From assembly GCA_035454085.1 (NCBI GenBank), contig DAOTEJ010000055.1, positions 1 through 18,205 of the forward strand: DNA of 18,205 bases, written 5' to 3'. Made by a program: the position numbers and the translations under genes. How positions within the stretch are numbered: the first letter of the stretch is position 1; each line of letters starts with the position of its first letter. Origin of the DNA: DAOTEJ01 sp035454085. GTDB taxonomy: Bacteria > Pseudomonadota > Gammaproteobacteria > Burkholderiales > Burkholderiaceae_F. The notes below the pieces were generated by a model, which saw only the letters and a list, made by a program, of their open reading frames with translations, was not told the origin of the DNA and did no database searches. Positions 13,786-18,205 of the stretch are shown here, one piece after another.

Positions 13786-14682
13786 ATGCCCATCGCCGAA
13801 GCCAACGGACTGCAGTTGCACTACGAGGTCGCCGGGGATCCCGCGGCGCCACCGGTCGTCCTGATCATGGGCCTGGGCATGCCGGCAGCGGCCTGGCCCG
13901 AGGGCCTGGTCGCCTACCTGGTGCGCCACGGCCTGCGGGTGATCCGTTTCGACAACCGCGACGCGGGCACCTCGACGCACTTTGCCGCCTCGCCGTCCAT
14001 GCCCGTGCCCTTGGCCATCGGCCGCGCCCTGCTGCGCCTGCCGGTGCGCGCGCCTTACCGGCTCGAGGACATGGCCGACGACACCGAGGCCCTGCTCGAC
14101 GCGCTGGCCATCGACCGGGCGCACATCGTGGGCGCCTCGATGGGCGGGATGATCGGCCAGGTGCTCGCCGCCCGCGCGCCAAGGCGCGTGGCGAGCCTGA
14201 CCTCGATCATGTCGGCGACCGGCAATCCCCACGTGGGCCTGGGCCGGCCTCGCGCCATTCGCGCCGTGCTCACCCGCCCCAAGCAGCCCCGGGACCCCGT
14301 GGCGATGATCGAGCACTACATGCGGGTGTTCGGCGTCATCGGCTCGGGGGGCGAGTTCGCCAACGAAGCGGCGCTGCGCGCCCAGGTGGAGCGCATCGTC
14401 CAGGCCGGCGCCTACGACGGCGCGGCGGCGACGCGACAGATCCTGGCCATCCTGGCCTCGGGCGACCGGCGCGGCTCGCTCGCCCACATCCGCGCCCCGA
14501 CGCTCGTGATCCACGGCGCGGACGATCCTCTGCTGCCGGTGGGTGCCGGGCGCGAGACCGCACGCTGCATTCCCGGCGCGCGCCTGCTCGTCATTCCGGG
14601 CATGGCGCACGACCTGCCCCTCGCGCTCCTGCCCCGGCTGGCGGATCAGATCGCGGACCACTGCCACGCGGCCGGGATCTAG
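13786..14682 (+). CDS. Alpha/beta hydrolase
   Basis: This is a 298-residue alpha/beta-fold hydrolase without signal peptide or membrane segment. GGAGG lies about ten bases before the ATG. The N-terminal strand and oxyanion part are VVLIMGLGMPAAAW (24-37) and FDNRDAGTS (55-63). The nucleophile is S118 in GASMGG, the acid is D246 or D247 in IHGADDPLLP, and the histidine is H275 in GMAHDLP. The full triad implies an active enzyme. The overall pattern resembles the RdmC-like/methylesterase group of general hydrolases, for which substrates vary widely. It follows the previous hydrolase by 98 bp on the same strand and ends 12 bp from a convergent gene. A role in ester metabolism is inferred from context only. 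Confidence 0.9.
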   Translation: MPIAEANGLQLHYEVAGDPAAPPVVLIMGLGMPAAAWPEGLVAYLVRHGLRVIRFDNRDAGTSTHFAASPSMPVPLAIGRALLRLPVRAPYRLEDMADDTEALLDALAIDRAHIVGASMGGMIGQVLAARAPRRVASLTSIMSATGNPHVGLGRPRAIRAVLTRPKQPRDPVAMIEHYMRVFGVIGSGGEFANEAALRAQVERIVQAGAYDGAAATRQILAILASGDRRGSLAHIRAPTLVIHGADDPLLPVGAGRETARCIPGARLLVIPGMAHDLPLALLPRLADQIADHCHAAGI

Positions 14683-14685
14683 GTC

Positions 14686-14706
14686 CGGGCCTCCTCATGC
14701 GGCCCG
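14686..14706. terminator. Hairpin at the convergent gene ends, possible weak bidirectional terminator
   Basis: CGGGCC (14686-14691) and GGCCCG (14701-14706) form a 6-bp stem with a 9-base loop. The stop codon of the LytTR regulator (14695-14697) lies in the loop and the hydrolase stop ends just before it at 14682. No T tract follows on either strand, so termination is uncertain and read-through into antisense of the facing gene is likely. Confidence 0.3.
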
Positions 14707-15477
14707 AAACACCTGCGCATACTGGCGAGCGACCGGCAGCTCCCGCGCCGTGCCCCTGAGCCGCACCCAAAGCTTGCCCGAGAGGTCCCGCCGGGTTCCG
14801 GCCACGGCACCCAGGCGCACGATCACCGAGCGGTGCACCTGCGCAAACTCCTCGGGATCGAGCTCGGCGGCGAGTTCCGACAGCGACGTGCGGATCAGCC
14901 ACTCGCGCAGCTCGCTGCCTTCGCGCGCATGCACCGCGGTGTACTTGTCGTCGGCCTGGAAGTAGGCGACGTCATCCACCGGGATCTGCTCGGTGAGCTC
15001 GCCCTCGGCAGTGCGGCGGCTGGCGCGAATCCAGCGCAGCCAGCGCCTGGGGGTGCCGGCGGAAAGCGCCACGCCGAGGCGCTCGACCAGGGCGCTGATG
15101 TCCGGCGCGGCCGCGCCGCTGGACGCGGCCGCCTTGAGCTTGGCCACGCACCGCGCCAGGCGCTCCTCGCTCACCGGCTTGAGCAGGTAGTCCACGGCGT
15201 CGCGCTCGAAGGCCTCGAGCGCGTGCTGCTCGTACGCAGTCACGAAGACGATGCGGGTGCAGCCGGCCGCCTCGCGCGCCACCTCCAGGCCGCTGATGCC
15301 CGGCATGCGGATGTCCAGGAAGGCGACATCGGGCCGCTGCCCGCGGATCAACGCCAAGGCTTCGGGGCCATTGGCGGCGGTGCCCACGAGTTCGAGTTCG
15401 GGCCAGGCGCGCGCCAGCGTGGCGACCAGGAACTCGGTCAGGTGCGGCTCGTCGTCCGCCACGATCGCTCGGGTCAT
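14695..15477 (-). CDS. LytTR-family response regulator
   Basis: This 260-residue regulator is probably phosphorylated by the LytS-type kinase encoded just upstream. The start at 15477 overlaps the kinase stop as ATGA; the open frame extends further, but that part is antisense-like and not conserved. The receiver domain (about 1-118) has D8/D9, phosphoacceptor D55 in AFLDIRMPG, T80 and K100 in YLLKPVSE. A short Ala-rich linker leads to a LytTR DNA-binding domain (about 145-258) with the family features VDDVAYFQADDKYTAVH (167-183), FAQVHRSVIV (211-220) and LPVARQYAQVF (247-257). It belongs to the AlgR/LytR type. Targets are unknown, but its own operon and the convergent lipid genes are natural candidates. 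Confidence 0.95.
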   Translation of the reverse strand: MTRAIVADDEPHLTEFLVATLARAWPELELVGTAANGPEALALIRGQRPDVAFLDIRMPGISGLEVAREAAGCTRIVFVTAYEQHALEAFERDAVDYLLKPVSEERLARCVAKLKAAASSGAAAPDISALVERLGVALSAGTPRRWLRWIRASRRTAEGELTEQIPVDDVAYFQADDKYTAVHAREGSELREWLIRTSLSELAAELDPEEFAQVHRSVIVRLGAVAGTRRDLSGKLWVRLRGTARELPVARQYAQVFRAA

Positions 15478-16613
15478 GCCCGGGATCCTGGATTCAGCGG
15501 CAGGCTCACGCGCACCCGAGTGCCCGGCAGCGCATCCTCGATGCGCAGCAAGGCCGCTTCGCCGTACAAGGCGGCGAGCCGCTCGCGCAGGTTGGCGAGC
15601 CCTACGCCGGCCCGGGCATCGGGCGCAAACCCCAGACCGTCGTCGCTCACCGTGATCTCCAGTTGACCCGACTGCGCGCGCGCCACGACCTCGACCCGCC
15701 CGCCCGTGAGCTTGGGCTCGAGGCCGTGGCGGATGGCATTCTCGACCAGGGGCTGGACCAGCAACGGCGGCACCTCGCACCCGGCCAGGCCGGGCTCGAG
15801 CTCGATCGAGTAAGTCAGCCGCGGCCCCATGCGCAGCGCGAGGATATCGAGGTAGGCACGCACCAGGCGCAGCTCGTCCTCGAGCCGGGTGCGGGTGGCG
15901 CGACTCGAGGCGAGCGAAGCACGCAGCAGCTCGATCAGACGCTCGAGCATGGCGCGCGCCTTGTCAGGCGCCGCGTCGATCAGGCTGGCCACGTTGGCCA
16001 GGGTGTTGAACAGGAAGTGCGGCTCGATCTGCGCCTGCAAGCTGCGCAGCTGGGCGTCGAGCGCGGCACGTTCGAGAGCCAGCGCGCGCGCCTGGTCGCG
16101 CGAGCGCTCGGCCTCGAGCTCCGCGAGTCGCGCCCGGTTGGCCATGATCGTGTACCACAGCGCCGACAGCAGCAAAGAGAAGAGCAGCATCGAGGCCAGG
16201 ATGCGCGGCGAGTCGAGCACGGCACGCAGCACGTCGACGCCCAGCAGGCGCAGCCCGAGGCCGTAGCCGATGAACATGCCTACGATGGGAATGCCGGCGT
16301 AGAACAGCACGCGCTGGAGCATGTTCAGGCCTTCGATGCGCGCCGGCCCCAGCAGGCGCAGGCCGAGGCTGAACAAGCCGTGGATCGTGAAGCCGATGCA
16401 CTGGGCGATCACGAAGTTCCACTTGAAGGCCTCGGCCAGGTCGACGCGACGGGCGAAGCCCCAGGCCAGGGCGGTCAGCACGAGTGCGATGGCGAGGTTG
16501 AACAGGAAGGTCAGCGACAGCTGCATCCAGGCCGGCGAATGCGGCCGCTCCCGCACCCATTCCGCGGACAGCCAGGCCCGCCAAGCCTGACGCAAGGTAG
16601 CGGAGTCGATCAT
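15474..16613 (-). CDS. LytS-type sensor histidine kinase (His_kinase family)
   Basis: This 379-residue inner-membrane kinase pairs with the LytTR regulator. I chose ATG 16613, which overlaps the stop of the 2TM gene as ATGA; the longer open frame upstream only covers that gene in another frame. Four hydrophobic segments lie at about 31-53, 64-88, 98-124 and 138-157, with no large periplasmic domain, so sensing is likely within the membrane. A charged coiled-coil-like stretch (about 158-195) follows. The His_kinase signature is H199 in QIEPHFLFNTLANV. The ATPase part has N292 in VQPLVENAIRHGLEP, DDGLGF (324-329) and GVGLANLRERL (336-346). Confidence 0.95.
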   Translation of the reverse strand: MIDSATLRQAWRAWLSAEWVRERPHSPAWMQLSLTFLFNLAIALVLTALAWGFARRVDLAEAFKWNFVIAQCIGFTIHGLFSLGLRLLGPARIEGLNMLQRVLFYAGIPIVGMFIGYGLGLRLLGVDVLRAVLDSPRILASMLLFSLLLSALWYTIMANRARLAELEAERSRDQARALALERAALDAQLRSLQAQIEPHFLFNTLANVASLIDAAPDKARAMLERLIELLRASLASSRATRTRLEDELRLVRAYLDILALRMGPRLTYSIELEPGLAGCEVPPLLVQPLVENAIRHGLEPKLTGGRVEVVARAQSGQLEITVSDDGLGFAPDARAGVGLANLRERLAALYGEAALLRIEDALPGTRVRVSLPLNPGSRA

Positions 16614-16891
16614 CGGTCGCGCTCCAGGTAGCGCTGGATATGACGCGCCTCCCAGTCGGCGCCGAAGAGGCGACTGCGACCGAACAGGCGTACGCCCGAA
16701 AAGAGCACGGCCACAGCCATGCCGAACGCCACCCACAGGAACCACCAACGGCCAGGACTGGTCAGGACATTCACCGCCCCGGTAACCGCCACCACAGCGA
16801 ACGAGAGAAGAACCAGGCCGTAAAACTCGCGCAAGGCCTTCACGTAGCGGCGTGCTCCACGGCTGCGGAGGTCGTTGGGTGTGGCTTCCAT
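16610..16891 (-). CDS. Small 2TM-domain membrane protein upstream of the LytS-type kinase
   Basis: This 93-residue protein has two hydrophobic segments (about 25-42 and 48-68) separated by a short turn (TSPGRW), with a basic N terminus and a charged tail ending ADWEARHIQRYLERDR. It matches the 2TM domain family, often found alone or fused next to LytS-type kinases. A GGAGG lies about 10 bases before the ATG. Its stop overlaps the kinase start by ATGA, so the two are made together. It may be an accessory sensor or a modulator of the kinase; this is inferred from position. Confidence 0.85.
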   Translation of the reverse strand: MEATPNDLRSRGARRYVKALREFYGLVLLSFAVVAVTGAVNVLTSPGRWWFLWVAFGMAVAVLFSGVRLFGRSRLFGADWEARHIQRYLERDR

Positions 16892-16918
16892 GACGGGCTG
16901 CCTCCAGGCGGGATCGAA

Positions 16919-16965
16919 GATGCGGCCAGTGTGACCGCATCGCCCGGCAGAGAGCGAGTCTGCCG
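16919..16965. promoter_or_regulatory. Two tandem inverted repeats upstream of the 2TM-kinase-regulator operon
   Basis: The first dyad is GATGCGG (16919-16925) and CCGCATC (16935-16941), a perfect 7-bp repeat. The second is CGGCAG (16945-16950) and CTGCCG (16960-16965), a perfect 6-bp repeat. Both have a 9-base spacer and their centres lie 25 bases apart. They sit 28 to 75 bases before the 2TM gene start, where an operator or promoter would be expected. They could instead be hairpins at the 3' end of the def transcript, which runs in the same direction. No T tract follows either one. Confidence 0.4.
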
Positions 16966-17019
16966 CGACGGGCAGGCCCCGCCGCGGCGCGAATCGACCG
17001 CCACGCGCCGCCGTTGGCC

Positions 17020-17035
17020 GCCGGGCCCGCCCGGC
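17020..17035 (-). terminator. Possible terminator hairpin after def
   Basis: GCCGGG (17020-17025) and CCCGGC (17030-17035) form an all-GC 6-bp stem with a 4-base loop, starting 8 bases past the def stop codon. There is no T tract downstream on the minus strand, so it is not a standard intrinsic terminator. It may slow polymerase or protect the 3' end. Confidence 0.3.
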
Positions 17036-17042
17036 TCCCGCC

Positions 17043-17546
17043 TCAGGCCGCGCGGCGGCGCTTGCGCAGCTTGGTGCGGATGCGTTCCTGCTTGAGACCG
17101 CTGAGATACTCGACGAAGACCTTGCCCTCGAGGTGGTCCATCTCGTGCTGGATGCACACCGCGAGCAGGCCTTCGCAGTCGAGCTCGAAGAACTTGCCGT
17201 CGAGGTCCTGGGCGCGCACGCGCACCCGCTCGGGGCGGGTGACGGGCTCGTAGATGCCCGGCACCGACAGGCAGCCTTCCTCGCACTCGACGCGTTCGGG
17301 GGAGGCCCATTTGATCTCGGGATTGACGAAGACGCGCAACTGGTCCTTGGTGTCGGACACGTCGATCACGATCAACCGCTGGTGAAAATCGACCTGCGTG
17401 GCGGCCAGGCCCACACCCGGCGCGGCGTACATGGTCTCGGCCATGTCGGCGGCCTGGCGGCGCAGCGCCTCGTCAAAGTGCGTGACCGGCACCGCCCGGG
17501 TGTGCAGGCGCGGATCGGGATATTCGAGGATGGTGAGCTGGGCCAA
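17043..17546 (-). CDS. def: Peptide deformylase
   Basis: This enzyme removes the formyl group from the N-terminal methionine of nascent proteins using a bound metal ion. The 167-residue product carries all three motifs: GVGLAATQ (44-51), EEGCLSVPG (89-97) with metal ligand C92, and QHEMDHLEG (133-141) with ligands H134 and H138 and catalytic E135. It ends in a very basic tail (KLRKRRRAA). The start is TTG at 17546; the protein N terminus MAQLTILEYPDPRLH fits the family, and GGAGA lies eight bases upstream. The gene normally adjoins fmt, but here six genes intervene. It is divergent from the LysM gene, with 275 bp between them. Confidence 0.97.
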   Translation of the reverse strand: MAQLTILEYPDPRLHTRAVPVTHFDEALRRQAADMAETMYAAPGVGLAATQVDFHQRLIVIDVSDTKDQLRVFVNPEIKWASPERVECEEGCLSVPGIYEPVTRPERVRVRAQDLDGKFFELDCEGLLAVCIQHEMDHLEGKVFVEYLSGLKQERIRTKLRKRRRAA

Positions 17547-17682
17547 GCAAGCGGTCTCCGGGACTCGCGCGCCGTGCCGGGGCTCGGGGCCGACCGAGCT
17601 TCGTTGTCGCCCAGCAACGTGCGCGCGTGACTCACTCCGTGTCGCATCGCCTATGTCCGGGATGCGCGCGACGGTGATTCCG

Positions 17683-17726
17683 TTGCGGCATCAAGGCGCT
17701 GACGGCAGAATCAAACGCAGATTCTG
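17683..17726 (+). promoter_or_regulatory. Candidate LysM promoter with an inverted repeat over the -10
   Basis: TTGCGG (17683-17688) and CAGAAT (17706-17711) are 17 bases apart, a plausible but weak sigma70 pair (three and four of six matches). The -10 lies inside a perfect 7-bp inverted repeat, CAGAATC (17706-17712) and GATTCTG (17720-17726), with a 7-base spacer. This AT-richer dyad stands out in GC-rich surroundings and would cover the -10 and start region, as a repressor site does. Confidence 0.35.
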
Positions 17727-17741
17727 AAGCCTTGCGTCCCG

Positions 17742-17767
17742 CGCGCTCCGCCCTGAGGCGGTGCGCG
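17742..17767 (+). promoter_or_regulatory. Strong hairpin in the LysM gene leader
   Basis: CGCGC-T-CCGCC (17742-17752) pairs with GGCGG-T-GCGCG (17757-17767) around the loop CTGA, giving two 5-bp GC stems with one T-T mismatch. It lies about 55 bases before the LysM ATG and would be in its 5' leader if the proposed promoter is right. It could stabilise the message. No T tract follows, so a terminator is unlikely. Confidence 0.4.
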
Positions 17768-17821
17768 GCGAACGGCGCAGTAGGCCACCGTTGCAAGGCG
17801 CAGCGGTGTCAGGGAGTGTTC

Positions 17822-18205
17822 ATGAAAAAGACTAGCACAGGCCTGCTCGCTGCCTCGGCATGCGCCGCGGCTCTGGTCGGGGCATTTGCCACGCACCAGG
17901 CGGTGGCGGCCGACCCCGCCGCGGCCCGATATCCGGTGACCACGCAGCAGCGCTCCACGGCCGATCAGGTGGCGCAGGCTGGCGTGCCGCTGTCCGACCT
18001 GGCCCCCAGCGCGCCCGAGCGCTACACGGTCAAGAGCGGCGACACGCTGTGGGGCCTGTCGACCATGTACCTCACCTCGCCCTGGCGCTGGCCCGAGCTG
18101 TGGGGCATGAACAAGGACCAGATCGCCAACCCGCACCTGATCTACCCCGGTCAGGTACTCGTGCTCACCAAGCGCGACGGGCGCGCGACGCTCGGCCTCG
18201 CGAGC
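17822..18205 (+). CDS. Secreted LysM peptidoglycan-binding protein, partial
   Basis: The first 128 codons are visible and the frame is open at the right edge. AGGGAG lies five bases before the ATG at 17822. A signal peptide covers about residues 1-30 (MKKTSTGLLAASACAAALVG, then a probable cut after AVA). A LysM domain at about 67-116 starts YTVKSGDTLWGLSTMYL and contains the insertion SPWRWPELWGMN and the ending NPHLIYPGQVLVL, a form typical of the proteobacterial LysM proteins encoded near dprA and def. It should bind cell-wall glycan in the periplasm. The C-terminal part is outside the window, so any enzymatic domain cannot be judged. Confidence 0.9.
   Translation, partial: MKKTSTGLLAASACAAALVGAFATHQAVAADPAAARYPVTTQQRSTADQVAQAGVPLSDLAPSAPERYTVKSGDTLWGLSTMYLTSPWRWPELWGMNKDQIANPHLIYPGQVLVLTKRDGRATLGLAS

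Larger units (their letters stand above)
17547..17821. other. Divergent intergenic region between def and the LysM gene
   Basis: This 275-base gap is the longest non-coding stretch in the window. On the def side are two small dyads: GCTCGG (17582-17587) with CCGAGC (17594-17599), and CGTTG (17602-17606) with CAACG (17615-17619). They could form leader hairpins for the def message. On the LysM side are a candidate promoter with an overlapping dyad and a leader hairpin, listed separately. I see no open frame in it that looks like a gene. Confidence 0.6.

Noticed and set aside
16614..16940. N-terminal extension of the LytS-type kinase by 109 codons
   Set aside because: It lies over the 2TM gene in another frame, has no hydrophobic segments, and the ATGA overlap at 16610-16613 gives a natural start.
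17005..17020. LytTR-type binding repeat (CCGTTGG-like)
   Set aside because: Only a single partial match is present without a second copy at helical spacing, so it cannot be told from chance.
1..18205. tRNA, rRNA, CRISPR array, insertion sequence, prophage or riboswitch
   Set aside because: I looked for cloverleaf-like ends, regular spaced repeats, transposase motifs and known aptamer cores and saw none; intergenic gaps are too short for most of them.

Overview
The window looks like the chromosome of a high-GC betaproteobacterium, probably in the Burkholderiales. The main reason is gene content and order: a secreted LysM protein divergent from peptide deformylase (def), and a tight minus-strand run fmt - rsmB - DUF4390 - NtrY-like kinase - response regulator - trkA, an order I recognise from that group. 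This is inferred from gene families; no alignment could be run. Nearly every base is coding. Many genes overlap by ATGA or GTGA, and long antisense open frames are a GC artefact. I saw no tRNA, rRNA, CRISPR array, insertion sequence or prophage, and no gene-free stretch longer than 300 bases.

Layout by region. (1) 1-3851, minus: a TRAP uptake system in the order dctP (periplasmic binding protein), dctQ (small permease), dctM (large permease, running off the left edge). A candidate sigma70 promoter lies upstream of dctP and two hairpins lie between dctP and dctQ. The visible dctM carries an Ala/Pro/Glu-rich insert of about 110 residues built partly on a 24-base tandem repeat. (2) 3994-11399, minus: trkA (no trkH within view), an NtrX-like regulator without the AAA+ domain, its NtrY-like kinase, a secreted DUF4390 protein, rsmB and fmt. 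(3) 11448-14682, plus: a wax ester synthase/diacylglycerol acyltransferase followed by two alpha/beta hydrolases, which together suggest storage-lipid synthesis and ester turnover. (4) 14695-16891, minus: a translationally coupled trio of a small 2TM protein, a LytS-type kinase (His_kinase family) and a LytTR response regulator. (5) 17043-17546, minus: def. (6) 17822 to the right edge, plus: the LysM protein.

How they fit together. Def and Fmt act on the same formyl-methionine cycle and are usually adjacent. Here the lipid genes and the LytS/LytTR trio, about 5.6 kb, separate them. Fmt has no Shine-Dalgarno sequence but has a TAAAAT hexamer placed so that transcription would begin at its ATG, so it may now be read from its own leaderless promoter. 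The LytTR operon has two tandem inverted repeats upstream that are candidate operators. No system here is clearly new. The best leads are the repeat-bearing permease, the split def/fmt pair with its neighbours, and the small candidate regulatory dyads.
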